Assembly (NCBI RefSeq): GCF_002245655.1
Contig: NZ_NOIH01000005.1
Span: 1-64,000, forward strand
From: Thauera propionica
GTDB taxonomy: Bacteria; Pseudomonadota; Gammaproteobacteria; Burkholderiales; Rhodocyclaceae
Length of the DNA: 64,000 nucleotides
Reading direction: 5' to 3'
This document shows, piece after piece, positions 15,944-26,010 of the stretch (its first letter is position 1; every line of letters begins with the position of its first letter). The notes below the pieces were generated by a model. It searched no databases and had not been told where the DNA came from. It saw only the letters and a list, made by a program, of their open reading frames with translations. The translations under genes and the position numbers were made by a program.

Positions 15944-16645
15944 TCAGATCTGCAGGCGGTAGCCGACCCCGGATTCGGTGAGGATGTGGGCCGGCAGCGC
16001 CGGATCCCGTTCGAGCTTGCGCCGCAGCCCGGCCATGTAGACGCGCAGGTAGTGGCTGTGCTCGACATGATTCGGCCCCCACACGCCGACGAGCAGCTCG
16101 CGCTGCGTGAGGACGCGGCCCGCACCGCGAACGAGGAGGCTGAGCAGCCTGAACTCGATCGGCGTCAGGTGAACCGGCGTCCCGGCACGGCTGACGAGAC
16201 GCGCACCGAGGTCGACCTCGACGTCGCCGAAACGGACTACCGATGCGCCTTCCGGCGGCCGCAGCACGCGGCGCAGCAGCGCCCGCACGCGCGCGAGCAG
16301 TTCGGCGACCCCGAACGGCTTGCTCAGGTAGTCGTCCGCGCCAGCATCCAGTGCCGCCACCTTGTCCGTTTCGTCGGCGCGTGCGGACAACACGAGGACG
16401 GGCATGTGGCTCCAGCGGCGCAGGCTTTGCAGCAGGCTCATGCCGTCGCCATCGGGCAGTCCGAGGTCGAGGATGAGAAGGTCGGGTCGGCGCGAGGCGG
16501 TCTCGATCTGCCCACGCTCCAGGGTCGTCGCCTCGGCGACGAGGCAGCCCTCGGATTCCAGCGCGGTGCGGACGAACTGCCGGATTCCGGCTTCATCCTC
16601 GACCAGCAGGACGACGGGTGCGGGTGTTTGTGCCGAGCGGCTCAA
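15944..16645 (-). CDS. OmpR-family response regulator, KdpE-like
   Basis: 233 residues if translation starts at the TTG whose codon overlaps the kinase stop (TTGA), with GGAGAAG seven bases upstream; an in-frame ATG at 16711 would add 22 low-complexity residues. The receiver domain (VVLLVEDEAGIRQF) has its phosphoacceptor in LLILDLGLPDGDG and the K in DDYLSKPFGVAELLARV. The C-terminal winged helix (LTPIEFRLLSLLVR ... YLRVYMAGLRRKLE) is close to KdpE, which usually activates kdpFABC. No kdpFABC is present here; trkH is the adjacent candidate target. Confidence 0.85.
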   Translation of the reverse strand: MSRSAQTPAPVVLLVEDEAGIRQFVRTALESEGCLVAEATTLERGQIETASRRPDLLILDLGLPDGDGMSLLQSLRRWSHMPVLVLSARADETDKVAALDAGADDYLSKPFGVAELLARVRALLRRVLRPPEGASVVRFGDVEVDLGARLVSRAGTPVHLTPIEFRLLSLLVRGAGRVLTQRELLVGVWGPNHVEHSHYLRVYMAGLRRKLERDPALPAHILTESGVGYRLQI

Positions 16646-17775
16646 AGTTCTTCTCCGTTCCCGGCGGGAAGCCGCGGCTGGGGCGGGATGGGCAATTGCA
16701 GTGTCAAGCATGCGCCGCCCTCCGGATTGTTGCGGGCGAGGACGTTACCGCCGTGCGCTTCGACGATGGCACGCACGATCGCGAGCCCGAGGCCGGTGCC
16801 GGCGTCGGTCATCGCCCCTCGGCTGCCGGACGGCGTACCTGGCGCGTTGCGGCCCCGCACGAAGCGCTCGAAGATCGCCTGCTCTCGACCCGGCGGCAGA
16901 CCGCAGCCGCTATCGCTGATCGCAAGCTCCATGGTAGGGGCAGGCGTACGCTCAAGGACGCGTGCGCTGATCCGGATGTCGCCGCCCGTCGGGGTGTGGG
17001 CCACGGCATTCTCCAGCAGGTTGCACAGCACCCTTTCCATCATCACGGGATCGACGTGGAGCAGCGGCAGGTTGTCGGCGATCTCCAGCGCGAGGTGGTG
17101 ATGCCGGATGGCGTGGCTGGAGGTGCGCAAGGCCGCGCTGACCATTTCGTCGACCGGAAGCCATTCGCGGCTCAGCGTGATGGTGTCCGACTGCAGGCGG
17201 GCAAGGTCGAGCAGGTCGCGCGCAAGCGCATGGGTGCGCAGGGCTTCGCGGCGGATCGCCTCCGCCACTTGCGCCTGTGCGGGCGGCAGGGGTGGGCCTG
17301 CAAGCGGCAGCGACTCGGCCAGCCCGGCGAGGGCCGTCAGCGGGCTGCGAAGGTCGTGCGACAGAGAGGCGAGCAGGGTATTGCGCAGGCGCTCGGACTC
17401 GACGGCGAGCTGAGCGCGCGCGACCTCCTTTCCGCGCGCCTCGGCGGCGTCGCGCTCGAGCCTCAGCCGGGCTGCGAGTTCGGCCGTGATCAGCGCGACG
17501 ATGAGCAGCACGGCAAAGGTGACGAGGTACTGCAGGTCGGCAACGGCGAGGGTGAAATGCGGATGGACGAAGAAGAAGTCGAACAGGGCGACCGACAGGA
17601 AGGCAGCGAACACCGCCGGTCCGCGACCGAGCCGCGTGGCGGCGAAAAGGACCGCCAGCGGAAACAGCATGGCGATGTTGGCGAGATCCAGATGTCCCAG
17701 CAAGGGCGCGCCGACGAGTGCGACCGCGACGACCGCCAGCGCGGCCCAAGCGTAGTTTCTCCACCTTGTGACCAT
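16642..17775 (-). CDS. short KdpD-like sensor histidine kinase
   Basis: 377 residues against about 890 for full KdpD. What remains is the C-terminal half: four membrane helices of the DUF4118 type (WAALAVVAVALVGAPLLGHL to LVTFAVLLIVALITAEL), then HisKA with the KdpD-like H box SLSHDLRSPLTALAGL, then the ATPase domain (N box NLLENAVAHTPTGG, G boxes SDSGCGLPPG and GTGLGLAI). The N-terminal KdpD and universal-stress (USP) domains are absent, with no trace upstream, where an ABC permease gene ends 6 bp away. It presumably phosphorylates the adjacent KdpE-like regulator, whose TTG overlaps its stop. Confidence 0.85.
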   Translation of the reverse strand: MVTRWRNYAWAALAVVAVALVGAPLLGHLDLANIAMLFPLAVLFAATRLGRGPAVFAAFLSVALFDFFFVHPHFTLAVADLQYLVTFAVLLIVALITAELAARLRLERDAAEARGKEVARAQLAVESERLRNTLLASLSHDLRSPLTALAGLAESLPLAGPPLPPAQAQVAEAIRREALRTHALARDLLDLARLQSDTITLSREWLPVDEMVSAALRTSSHAIRHHHLALEIADNLPLLHVDPVMMERVLCNLLENAVAHTPTGGDIRISARVLERTPAPTMELAISDSGCGLPPGREQAIFERFVRGRNAPGTPSGSRGAMTDAGTGLGLAIVRAIVEAHGGNVLARNNPEGGACLTLQLPIPPQPRLPAGNGEEL

Positions 17776-17781
17776 GATCGC

Positions 17782-18921
17782 TCAGTTCTGCATGGTTCCG
17801 ATCGTGCTACGCAGACGGTGGTGGGCGAGGGCGAAGAAGAGTGTGCCGATGGCCGCCACCATCAGGAATTCCGGCCACACGACCTCGATGCCGGCGCCGC
17901 GGAACAGAACACCCTGCGCGAGGCTGACGAAGTGGGTGGTCGGTGTCAGCGACATCAGTCCGCGCACGACGTCCGGCATGCTCTCGCGCGGCGTGAGCGC
18001 ACCGGACAGGATCTGAAGCGGCAGCAGCACGAGGATGCTCATCAGCCCGAACTGCGGCATGTTGCGCGCCAGCGTGCCCATGAAGACCCCGATCGAGGCC
18101 GCGGCGAACAGGTAGAGCAGGGTCGCCGCGCCGAACAGCACGGCCGAACCCGGCACGACCACGCCGAGCACGCCCTTCACCACGATCTGCAGCGAGAAGG
18201 ACGAGGCGATCAGCACCACCACGCCCATTGACCACACTTTGGACAGCATGATCTCGAAGGGCGTCACCGGCATCACCAGCAGGTGCTCGATGGTGCCGTG
18301 CTCGCGCTCGCGGATCAGCGCGGCGCCGGTGAGCAGGATGCCGAGCAGGGTGATGTTGTTGATGATCGCGGTGACCGCGGCGAACCAGCTTTCGGTGAGG
18401 TTGGGGTTGAACATCGCGCGCTCGATCAGCTGCACCGGCTGCACCGCCGTGCTCCGGTAACGCTGCACGAAGGCGCGGATCTCGTCATTGACGATGTTCT
18501 GGATGTAGCCGGTGCCGGTCTGCGCCTGGCTCTGGCGCGTGGCGTCGACGTTGAGCTGCAGCGCGGGGGCGCGCCCGGCCAGCACGTCGCGCTGGAAGTT
18601 GGGCGGGATGTCGAGCACGAAGGTGTGCAGGCCGGCGTCCATGCCCCTGTCGATGTCCGACAGCGCCACATGCACCGGCGGGATGAACTGCGGCGGCTGC
18701 AGCGCGGCGATGATGCGGGTGGAGAGCTGCGACTGGTCCTCATCGACGACCGCGATCGAGGCGCGGTGCAGGCTCTCGGGCTTGGCGCGGGCGTCGGCAT
18801 ACACCGACACGGTGAACATGAACACGATCAGGAACAGCATCGTCCAGTCGCCGAGCAGGCTGTGGAATTCCTTGATGCCGAGGTGCCAGGTGTTGTGCAG
18901 CGTGCGCTTGCGCGTGGCCAT
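17782..18921 (-). CDS. ABC-2 type transporter permease, YhhJ-like
   Basis: 379 residues. One N-terminal membrane helix (MLFLIVFMFTVSVYADA), a large periplasmic region, and about five C-terminal helices, the standard ABC-2 permease (MacB/YhhJ/YbhR-like) topology. It ends with PTTHFVSLAQGVLFRGAG, a typical family motif. It is the last gene of a three-gene operon HlyD - RbbA - YhhJ; the order matches yhiI-rbbA-yhhJ of E. coli. Likely role is export of a drug, lipid or other hydrophobic compound across the inner membrane; substrate unknown. Confidence 0.87.
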   Translation of the reverse strand: MATRKRTLHNTWHLGIKEFHSLLGDWTMLFLIVFMFTVSVYADARAKPESLHRASIAVVDEDQSQLSTRIIAALQPPQFIPPVHVALSDIDRGMDAGLHTFVLDIPPNFQRDVLAGRAPALQLNVDATRQSQAQTGTGYIQNIVNDEIRAFVQRYRSTAVQPVQLIERAMFNPNLTESWFAAVTAIINNITLLGILLTGAALIREREHGTIEHLLVMPVTPFEIMLSKVWSMGVVVLIASSFSLQIVVKGVLGVVVPGSAVLFGAATLLYLFAAASIGVFMGTLARNMPQFGLMSILVLLPLQILSGALTPRESMPDVVRGLMSLTPTTHFVSLAQGVLFRGAGIEVVWPEFLMVAAIGTLFFALAHHRLRSTIGTMQN

Positions 18922-18933
18922 GGTCCGTTCTCC

Positions 18934-21735
18934 TCAGCGCGCCTGCTTCTTCAGCAGCAGCGCCGAAGCCACGGTCAGCACCGGAATCGCCACCAGCAGT
19001 GGCAAGAAGGAGGCACCCAGGTCGCCGAAGTCGAGCGCCTTGGCGAAGGTGCCGCGGCTGATGGTGAGGAAGTGCGTCGTCGGGTAGATCTGGCCGAGTA
19101 CCGCGCCGGCGCCTTCGAGCGAGGATACCGGGTCGAGCATGCCGGAGAACTGGATCGCTGGCAGCAGCGTGCCGATCGAGGTGCCGGCCATTGCCGCGAC
19201 CTGGCTGTTGGTCAGCGTCGACATCAGCAGGCCCAGGCCGGTGGTGGCGGTGACGTAGATCAGGGCGCCGAGGAAGAAGGCCGCCAGGCTGCCCTTGAAC
19301 GGCACGTCGAACAGCGTGATCGCGAGGACGAACATCAGCACGCAGTTGAGCATCGACAAGCCGATGTACGGCAGCTGCTTGCCGAGCAGGAACTCGAGCT
19401 TGGTCACCGGCGTGGTGTAGACGTTGAGGATGGAGCCGAGCTCCTTCTCGCGCACCACGCCCAGCGCGGTGAGCATGGAGGGGATGAACACCAGCAGCAT
19501 CGGGATCACCGCCGGCACCATGGCGATGAGGCTGCGCATGTCCGGGTTGTAGCGATAGCGCACGGCGATGTCGGCCAGCGCCGCGGGCCGTTTGCCGGTG
19601 GAGGCGGTGACCGCCTCGGTCAGTGTCTGCGCATGCACGCCCATCACGTAGCCGCGCGCCACCTCGGCGCGCATCGGCATGGCGCCGTCCAGCCACACGC
19701 CGATCTCCGGTCGTGCGCCGCGCGCGAGGTCGCGGCCGAAGCCGGGCGGGATCTCGATCGCCATCGCCAGCTCGCCCGCGCGCATGCGACGGTCGATGTC
19801 GGCATGGCTTTCCAGCGGCGGTTTCTCGAGGAAGTAGCGCGAGCCGGCGATGTTGAGCGTGTAGCTCTCGCTCGCCGTGCTGCGGTCGAGATCGAGCACC
19901 GCGTAGCTCAGGTCTTCGACGTCGGTGCTGATGCCGTAGCCCATCACCAGCATCAGGATCACGGTGCCGAGCAGCGCCAGCGTCAGGCGGAAGGGATCGC
20001 GCCGCAGCTCGGTCGCCTCTCGCATGCTGAAACTGAACAGGCGGGCAAGGCTGAAGCGGGCGGCGCGGGCCGGGGGCGCCGGGTGGGGCGCAGGTGCGGC
20101 AGCGGTGTCGTCGGAGGCAGCCGCCGAGGCGTCGGGCGGCAGCAGTTGCACGCCGCTCGCTTCGGCCAGGTAGCCGACGAAGGCGTCTTCCAGGCTGTCG
20201 GCGCCGCGTTGCGCCATCAGCGCGGCTGGCGCGTCGCTGGCGAGGATGCGGCCGGCGTGCATCAGCGAGATGCGGTCGCAGCGCTGCGCTTCGTTCATGA
20301 AGTGGGTGGTGATGAAGATCGTCACGCCGTCCTTGCGCGACAGGTCGACGATCAGTGCCCAGAAATGGTCGCGCGCCACCGGATCGACGCCGGAGGTCGG
20401 CTCGTCGAGGATCAGCACGTCGGGCCGGTGCAGCACCGCCACCGCCAGTTGCAGGCGCTGGCGGATGCCCAGCGGCAGCGCGTCGGGCAGGGCGTCCATG
20501 ACGGGCTCGAGATCGAAGCGGCGCGCCAGCTCGGCGATACGCGCATCGCCTTCGGCCTGCGACAGCTCGAACAGGCGGGCGTGCAACTGCAGGTTGCGCC
20601 GCACCGACAGCTCGCCGTACAGCGAGAAGGCCTGCGACATGTAGCCGACGCGGCGGCGGGTGTCGATGTTGCGCGCATCGAGCACCTCGCCCAACAGGCG
20701 CGCCTCGCCGCGGGTGGGGGGCAGCAGGCCGGTGAGCATCTTCATCGTCGTCGACTTGCCGCAGCCGTTCGAACCGAGGAAGCCGAAGATCTCGCCGCGC
20801 CGCACCTGCAGGTTGACGTCATCGACCGCGACGAAGTCGCCGAAGCGCATCTGCAGGTCGCGCGCCTCGATGACGACCTCGCCAGCGGTGAGCGGCGGAA
20901 TCGTCAGCGCCTCGTGGTCGCCGCGGCGCTCGGGCGGCAGCAGGGCGAGAAACGCCTCTTCCAGCGTGTCGGTGCCGGTCTGGCCGCGCAGTCCGGCCGG
21001 CGTGCCGGTGGCGAGCACGCGGCCGGCGTCGACCGCCACCAGCCAGTCGTACTGCTCGGCCTCTTCCATGTAGGCGGTGGCGACCAGCACGCTCATACCC
21101 GGGCGGCGCAGGCGGATGCGGCCGATCAGCTCCCAGAACTGGCGGCGCGACAGCGGATCGACGCCGGTCGTGGGCTCGTCGAGGATCAGCAGGTCGGGGT
21201 CGTGGATCAGTGCGCAGCACAGACCGAGCTTCTGTTTCATGCCGCCGGACAGCTTGTTGGCGGGCCGGTCGGCGAAGTCGGCGAGGCCGGTGGAGGCGAG
21301 CAGGTCGGCGATCCGCTCATCGCGTTCGGCGCGCGACTGGCCAAACAGGCGGCCGAAGAAGTCGATGTTCTCGAACACCGACAGCGTGGGGTAGAGGTTC
21401 TTGCCCAGGCCCTGCGGCATGTAGGCGATGCGCGGACACACGGCGCCGCGGTGGCGCGCGCTCGCCATGTCGCCGCCCAGCACCTCGACCGTGCCGTGCT
21501 GGATCTGGCGCGCGCCCGCGATCAGCCCCAGCCAGGTCGACTTGCCGACACCATCGGGGCCGATGAAGCCGACCATGCGGCCGGTGGGGATGTCGAGCGT
21601 GACGCCATCCGCAGCGAGCACGTCGCCATAGCGATGCGTGAGCTCGGCGAGGCGCACGACCGGCGGCCGGGTGTTGCCGCCTGCCACCCTGTCCTGCCCT
21701 GGGTCCGTTCGCATCGTGCCGCCCGTGGAGGTCAC
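18934..21735 (-). CDS. rbbA: RbbA-type fused ABC transporter: two ATPase domains plus ABC-2 permease
   Basis: 933 residues (E. coli RbbA about 911). Domain 1 has Walker [10 protein letters not shown], signature [11 protein letters not shown] and Walker [14 protein letters not shown]. Domain 2 has Walker [11 protein letters not shown] and Walker [14 protein letters not shown], but its signature reads LPLGIRQ instead of LSGGQ, so one of the two ATP sites is probably non-canonical. An ABC-2 permease with five to six helices follows (from about residue 555). E. coli RbbA has been reported as a ribosome-associated ATPase, but this context (HlyD partner, YhhJ permease) argues for export. The start overlaps the HlyD stop by 4 bp (ATGA). 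Confidence 0.9.
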   Translation of the reverse strand: MTSTGGTMRTDPGQDRVAGGNTRPPVVRLAELTHRYGDVLAADGVTLDIPTGRMVGFIGPDGVGKSTWLGLIAGARQIQHGTVEVLGGDMASARHRGAVCPRIAYMPQGLGKNLYPTLSVFENIDFFGRLFGQSRAERDERIADLLASTGLADFADRPANKLSGGMKQKLGLCCALIHDPDLLILDEPTTGVDPLSRRQFWELIGRIRLRRPGMSVLVATAYMEEAEQYDWLVAVDAGRVLATGTPAGLRGQTGTDTLEEAFLALLPPERRGDHEALTIPPLTAGEVVIEARDLQMRFGDFVAVDDVNLQVRRGEIFGFLGSNGCGKSTTMKMLTGLLPPTRGEARLLGEVLDARNIDTRRRVGYMSQAFSLYGELSVRRNLQLHARLFELSQAEGDARIAELARRFDLEPVMDALPDALPLGIRQRLQLAVAVLHRPDVLILDEPTSGVDPVARDHFWALIVDLSRKDGVTIFITTHFMNEAQRCDRISLMHAGRILASDAPAALMAQRGADSLEDAFVGYLAEASGVQLLPPDASAAASDDTAAAPAPHPAPPARAARFSLARLFSFSMREATELRRDPFRLTLALLGTVILMLVMGYGISTDVEDLSYAVLDLDRSTASESYTLNIAGSRYFLEKPPLESHADIDRRMRAGELAMAIEIPPGFGRDLARGARPEIGVWLDGAMPMRAEVARGYVMGVHAQTLTEAVTASTGKRPAALADIAVRYRYNPDMRSLIAMVPAVIPMLLVFIPSMLTALGVVREKELGSILNVYTTPVTKLEFLLGKQLPYIGLSMLNCVLMFVLAITLFDVPFKGSLAAFFLGALIYVTATTGLGLLMSTLTNSQVAAMAGTSIGTLLPAIQFSGMLDPVSSLEGAGAVLGQIYPTTHFLTISRGTFAKALDFGDLGASFLPLLVAIPVLTVASALLLKKQAR

Positions 21736-22799
21736 GGCAGCTTCACCTGCAGCACGTCGGGCCAGGGCTGGGTGTCGTTCAGGCGCACGTGGGCGACGCC
21801 GGGCAGGCCGGTCTTGACCTGCTCGGAGTACTTGGCCAGCAACTCGGGATCGACGCGCGCCTTGACGCGGAACACCATCTTCTGGCGCTCGCTCTGGGTC
21901 TCGACCGTTTTCGGCGTGAACTGGGCGACGCTGGCGACGTAGGATACGTTCGCGGGAATCACGTAGTGCTGGGCGGCATCGAGCACGATGCGCGCCTCGC
22001 TGCCCATTGCCACCCGTCCGGCGGCCATCTCGGGCAGGAAGAAGGTCATGTACACGTCGCCGACATCGACCAGACTGACGACCTTGCCGCCGCCGGCGAT
22101 CACCTCGCCCGGCTGCACCACACGGTACTGCACGCGGCCGCTGCGCGGCGCCTTCAGCACGCTGTCCTCGATCTCGGTTTCCAGGCGGGCGACGACCGCC
22201 TTCGCCGCCTCGATGGCGGCGCTGGCTTGCGCCACCTGGGCGTCGGCCGCGCGTACACCGGCCTGCGCGGCGGCGATCTGGGCGTGGGCCACGCTGATGT
22301 TGGCCTCGGCGTTGCGCACGCGCGCGGCGTTGTCGTCGGCCACCTGCTCGGAGATGGCGCGATCGGCGCGCAGGGCCTGCGAGCGAGCGCTGGTCTTGCG
22401 CGCGATGTCGAGTTCGGAGCGGCGCTGCACCAGCACCGCCTCGGCCATCGCGACGTCGGCCTTGCGCTGGGCGACCTGGGCGAGTGCGGTTTCGCGCGCA
22501 CTCATGGCATTGGCGACCTCGGCGCGGGCCTGGGCGAGTTGGGCCTCGAGCGCCTTCGCGTCCATGCGGGCCACGATGTCGCCTGCCTGCACGAAGTCGC
22601 CTTCATTGACAAGGATGTCCTGCACGCGGCCGGCTGCCTTTGCCGCCACATCGACCTCGGTGGCTTCGATGCGGCCATTGCCGCGGATGACGTTGCCGTC
22701 CTCGTCCTGCGGGCGCAGGAACGACCACGCGACGATGGCGACGAGGGCAAGACCCGCGGCGAGGGTCCATGCCGCCTTGCGTTTGTTTTCGGTTTTCAT
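21732..22799 (-). CDS. HlyD-family periplasmic adaptor protein (YhiI-like)
   Basis: 355 residues from the ATG at 22799; the frame is open further upstream but lacks family similarity. A single N-terminal membrane anchor ([19 protein letters not shown]) is followed by a biotinyl-lipoyl half ([20 protein letters not shown]), a long alanine-rich alpha-helical hairpin, the second lipoyl half ([20 protein letters not shown]) and a beta-barrel. It should bridge the inner-membrane ABC complex encoded next to it with an outer-membrane channel; no TolC-like gene is present here. Confidence 0.9.
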   Translation of the reverse strand: MKTENKRKAAWTLAAGLALVAIVAWSFLRPQDEDGNVIRGNGRIEATEVDVAAKAAGRVQDILVNEGDFVQAGDIVARMDAKALEAQLAQARAEVANAMSARETALAQVAQRKADVAMAEAVLVQRRSELDIARKTSARSQALRADRAISEQVADDNAARVRNAEANISVAHAQIAAAQAGVRAADAQVAQASAAIEAAKAVVARLETEIEDSVLKAPRSGRVQYRVVQPGEVIAGGGKVVSLVDVGDVYMTFFLPEMAAGRVAMGSEARIVLDAAQHYVIPANVSYVASVAQFTPKTVETQSERQKMVFRVKARVDPELLAKYSEQVKTGLPGVAHVRLNDTQPWPDVLQVKLP

Positions 22800-23027
22800 G
22801 GCATCTTTCCGGTCTGTGGGCCGCGGCGCATAGCCGTGGCCGGGTCGTCGGGCCGCTGCAGACGGGGCGCGGCGCGCGTGACGGTGATGACACTCTAGCA
22901 AGAATTGTTGCACTGCACTTTAATTGGTCCGCTTGACGGTGCATGCGGTGTGACAATCTGCGGGTGATGACGAATTGGTGAGGGTTTCGATGAACACAAG
23001 GCTGGGCAACAGGGAGTGCGGAGCGCG

Positions 23028-24167
23028 ATGACGAGCGCAGGCGAAGGCACGGTCGTGTTGTCCCGCAGCGCAGGCGAGAGCCGCCTGGCGCTGAGCGGCG
23101 ACTGGACGATCGCGCACTATGGCGCACTCGCGTCGCGCGTTGCGGCCTTGCGGTCGCAGGTCGAGCCTGGCACGCGGGTCGAGGTCGCCGCGTTGGGCGC
23201 GCTCGACACCGCCGGCGTGGCCTTGCTGCACGATCTGCTGGGCGCCACGCACCTCGCGCACCTGGCCGGCGATGCGAGTCCGCTGGGCGCTGAACGGCGC
23301 GCGCTGCTGAAGGCCGTGGCGGATGCCCTCGCGAGCGAACCCGCTGCGCCCCTGCGTCGGGGCTACGCGCTGGGCGACGTGCTCGAGCATGTCGGCCGCA
23401 CGACGGTGGTGTTCTGGCGCCATGTCGTGGATATCGCCGGCTTCATCGGCATCACGCTGCAGACGGCCTTCGCTGTGCTGCTGCGGCCGCGACGCTGGCG
23501 CATGACCTCGCTGGTCGCCAACCTCGAGCGCACGGCGCTGGATGCCGTGCCCATCGTCGCGTTGCTGACCTTCCTGGTCGGTGCGGTGGTGGCTTTTCTC
23601 GGTGCCACGGTGCTGGCGGAGTTCGGCGCCAGCATCTTCACCGTCGACCTGGTGGCCTATTCCTTCCTGCGTGAGTTCGGCGTGCTGCTGACCGCGATCA
23701 TCGTCGCCGGCCGCACCGCGAGCTCCTTCACCGCGCAGATCGGCTCGATGCGCGCCAACGAGGAGGTGGATGCGATCCGCGTGCTCGGGCTCGACCCGGT
23801 CGAGCTGCTGGTGCTGCCGCGGGTGGCGGCACTGCTGATCGCGCTGCCGATGCTCACCTTCGTCGCGATGATCTCCGGCATCGTCGGCGGCATGCTGGTG
23901 TGTGCGGCCAAGCTCGACATCTCGCCGGTGATGTTCCTGTCGGTGGTGGAGAACAACGTCGGCATCACGCATTTCCTCGTCGGCATGGTCAAGGCGCCGA
24001 TCTTCGCCTTCCTCATCGGCATCATCGGCTGCCTCGAGGGCTTTCGCGTCAGCGGCAGCGCGCAGTCGGTGGGCGAGCACACGACCTCGGCGGTGGTGCA
24101 GTCGATCTTCACGGTGATCGTGGTCGATGCGGTGGCGGCACTGTTCTGCATGGAGATGGGCTGGTGA
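23028..24167 (+). CDS. MlaE-family ABC permease with N-terminal STAS domain
   Basis: 379 residues from the ATG at 23028 (a GTG at 23016 is possible). Residues 1 to about 100 form an STAS-like domain (LSGDWTIAHYGALASRV ... LDTAGVALLHDLLG); the rest is an MlaE permease with the conserved EFGVLLTAIIVAGRTASSFT helix and MRANEEVDAI loop. In the E. coli Mla system the STAS subunit (MlaB) is a separate protein that stimulates the ATPase; here it is fused to the permease. The operon continues with ATPase, MCE protein and lipoprotein, indicating phospholipid or other lipid traffic between the membranes. Confidence 0.9.
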   Translation: MTSAGEGTVVLSRSAGESRLALSGDWTIAHYGALASRVAALRSQVEPGTRVEVAALGALDTAGVALLHDLLGATHLAHLAGDASPLGAERRALLKAVADALASEPAAPLRRGYALGDVLEHVGRTTVVFWRHVVDIAGFIGITLQTAFAVLLRPRRWRMTSLVANLERTALDAVPIVALLTFLVGAVVAFLGATVLAEFGASIFTVDLVAYSFLREFGVLLTAIIVAGRTASSFTAQIGSMRANEEVDAIRVLGLDPVELLVLPRVAALLIALPMLTFVAMISGIVGGMLVCAAKLDISPVMFLSVVENNVGITHFLVGMVKAPIFAFLIGIIGCLEGFRVSGSAQSVGEHTTSAVVQSIFTVIVVDAVAALFCMEMGW

Positions 24168-24979
24168 AACGCCCTGGCGAGAACATCATCGAGGTGCGCG
24201 GTGTGCGCAACCAGTTCGGCGCCCAGGTGGTGCATGACGGACTGGACCTTGACGTGCGCCGCGGCGAGATCCTGAGCGTGGTGGGCGGGTCGGGTACCGG
24301 CAAGTCGGTCCTGCTGCGCACCATCGTCGGCCTCAACCGGCCGGTAGCGGGCACGGTCAGCGTGTTCGGCGAGGACCTGCTGACGCTGCCACCCGCGCGC
24401 CGCAGCGCGGTTGAGCGTCGCTTCGGTGTGCTGTTTCAGAAGGGGGCGCTGTTCTCGTCGCTGACGGTGGCCGAGAACGTGGCGCTACCGCTGATCGAGC
24501 ATGCCGGGCTGAAGGGAGACGACGCCGCGCGGCTGGCGCGGCTCAAGATCGCGCTGGCCGGTCTGCCGGCCAATGCCGGCGGCAAGTATCCGTCGGACCT
24601 GTCGGGCGGCATGGTCAAGCGCGCGGCGCTGGCGCGCGCCCTGGCGCTCGACCCGGACATCCTGTTCCTCGACGAGCCCACCGCCGGCCTCGACCCGATC
24701 GGCGCGGCGGCGTTCGACCAGCTGATACTCACTCTGCGCGACGCGCTCGGGCTGACGGTGTTCATCGTCACCCACGATCTCGACACCATCTACACGATCA
24801 CTGACCGCATCGCCGTGCTGGCGCAGAAGAAGGTGCTGATCAACGACACGCTCGCGGCGGTGGCCGCCACTGACGATGCGTGGATCCGCGAATACTTTCA
24901 CGGGCCGCGCGGCCGCGCCGCTGCGGACGCAGCGCAGGCGAGCGGCTGCGAACCCGAATCCACACCGGAGCAAACCTGA
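24164..24979 (+). CDS. ABC transporter ATPase, MlaF family
   Basis: 271 residues. The start is a GTG overlapping the permease stop (GTGA), implying translational coupling. Walker A is GGSGTGKS, signature DLSGGMVKRAALARAL (the KR after SGGM is typical of MlaF/Mce ATPases), Walker B DILFLDEPTAGLDP, and H-loop IVTHDLDT. It powers the STAS-fused MlaE permease. The C-terminal 25 residues are Ala/Glu/Pro-rich and probably disordered. Confidence 0.92.
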   Translation: MKRPGENIIEVRGVRNQFGAQVVHDGLDLDVRRGEILSVVGGSGTGKSVLLRTIVGLNRPVAGTVSVFGEDLLTLPPARRSAVERRFGVLFQKGALFSSLTVAENVALPLIEHAGLKGDDAARLARLKIALAGLPANAGGKYPSDLSGGMVKRAALARALALDPDILFLDEPTAGLDPIGAAAFDQLILTLRDALGLTVFIVTHDLDTIYTITDRIAVLAQKKVLINDTLAAVAATDDAWIREYFHGPRGRAAADAAQASGCEPESTPEQT

Positions 24980-24980
24980 G

Positions 24981-25064
24981 ATGAAACGATCCCCACACAC
25001 ATTGCGCTCGCTGTTCACCAAGGAGGCGCGGGCCGCCCTTGGGGCGATCGGGCGGGAGGCCTGA
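24981..25064 (+). CDS. possible 27-codon small gene inside the Mla-type operon
   Basis: ATG at 24981 follows the ATPase stop by one base, and its TGA at 25062-25064 leaves one base before the MCE-protein ATG, so it fits the gap exactly. GGAG lies ten bases upstream of the ATG. The predicted peptide is basic (MKRSPHTLRSLFTKEARAAL...), soluble and likely helical, without a membrane segment. It may be a real small protein, a leader that couples translation of the next gene, or chance. I recognise no homologue. Confidence 0.35.
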   Translation: MKRSPHTLRSLFTKEARAALGAIGREA

Positions 25065-25065
25065 C

Positions 25066-26010
25066 ATGGAAACGCGTGCCCATCACGTGCTGATCGGCTT
25101 CTTCACCGTGCTGGTGGTCGGCGCGGCGTTGCTGTTCGCGCTGTGGCTCGGCAAGGCCGACGCCGACAAGCAGTTCCAGACCTACGACATCGTATTTCAG
25201 GAGGCGGTCAGTGGCCTGTCCAAGGGCAGCACGGTGGAGTTCAACGGCATCAAGATCGGCGACGTCTCCAGCCTGCGGCTCGATCCGCAGGACCCGCGCC
25301 GGGTCATCGCCCGCGTGCGCGTCGACAGCGCCGCACCGGTGCGCACCGACACTCAGGCCCGGCTGGTGCCGGCGGGCATCACCGGCATGTCGATCATCCG
25401 CCTGAGCAGCGGCGAGAACATGGCGAGCCCGCCGCTGGCCGCCGCATCGGGAGACGAAGTGCCGGTCATCATCGCCACGCCTTCGCCGCTGACCAAGCTG
25501 CTGGCTGACGGCGAGGACGTGGTGCTGAACGTGAACGAACTGCTGATCCAGGCGCGCGAGCTGTTCTCGGCCGACAACGTCGACAGCATCGGCCGCACCC
25601 TGCGCAACCTGGAACAGGCGACCGGCACGATTGCCGCCGAGCGCGAGGAGATCTCGCTGGCCCTGCGCGAGCTGGCGCGCGCCAGCGGGCAGGCCAACGC
25701 CGCGCTGGTCGAGGCGACGAAGCTCGTCGGCGCAGCCAACCGGCTGGTGGACGTGCATGGCGCGCAGACACTGAAGAGCGCGCAACAGTCGATGGCGGCG
25801 TTCGAGCGCGCCATGCTGACGGTGGATGCGCTGGTCAGCGACAACCGCGGCGCGCTCGACAGTGGCGTGCGCGGTGTTGCCGAACTCGGCCCGGCACTGG
25901 CCGAGCTGCGCGACACGCTGGCCTCGCTACGCGCGATCACGCGTCAGCTGGAAAACCGACCGACGGATTATCTGCTCGGCCTCGAGCCGGTGAAGGAGTT
26001 CACGCCATGA
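25066..26010 (+). CDS. MCE-domain lipid-binding protein, MlaD family
   Basis: 314 residues from the ATG at 25066, with GGAGG six bases upstream. One N-terminal membrane anchor (VLIGFFTVLVVGAALLFALW) precedes the MCE domain (YDIVFQEAVSGLSKGSTVEF, NGIKIGDVSSLRL ... ITGMSIIRL), which forms hexameric lipid-conducting rings in the periplasm. The C-terminal half is a long coiled-coil-like helical region, as in PqiB/YebT-like or Rv-type Mce proteins rather than the short E. coli MlaD (183 aa). Its stop overlaps the lipoprotein start by 4 bp. Confidence 0.92.
   Translation: METRAHHVLIGFFTVLVVGAALLFALWLGKADADKQFQTYDIVFQEAVSGLSKGSTVEFNGIKIGDVSSLRLDPQDPRRVIARVRVDSAAPVRTDTQARLVPAGITGMSIIRLSSGENMASPPLAAASGDEVPVIIATPSPLTKLLADGEDVVLNVNELLIQARELFSADNVDSIGRTLRNLEQATGTIAAEREEISLALRELARASGQANAALVEATKLVGAANRLVDVHGAQTLKSAQQSMAAFERAMLTVDALVSDNRGALDSGVRGVAELGPALAELRDTLASLRAITRQLENRPTDYLLGLEPVKEFTP

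Noticed and set aside
18283-21942. 1219-codon open frame on the plus strand opposite the ABC exporter genes
   Set aside because: It is antisense to rbbA/yhhJ, extremely rich in His/Arg/Gly/Gln, and lacks any domain; long antisense frames are expected at this GC content.
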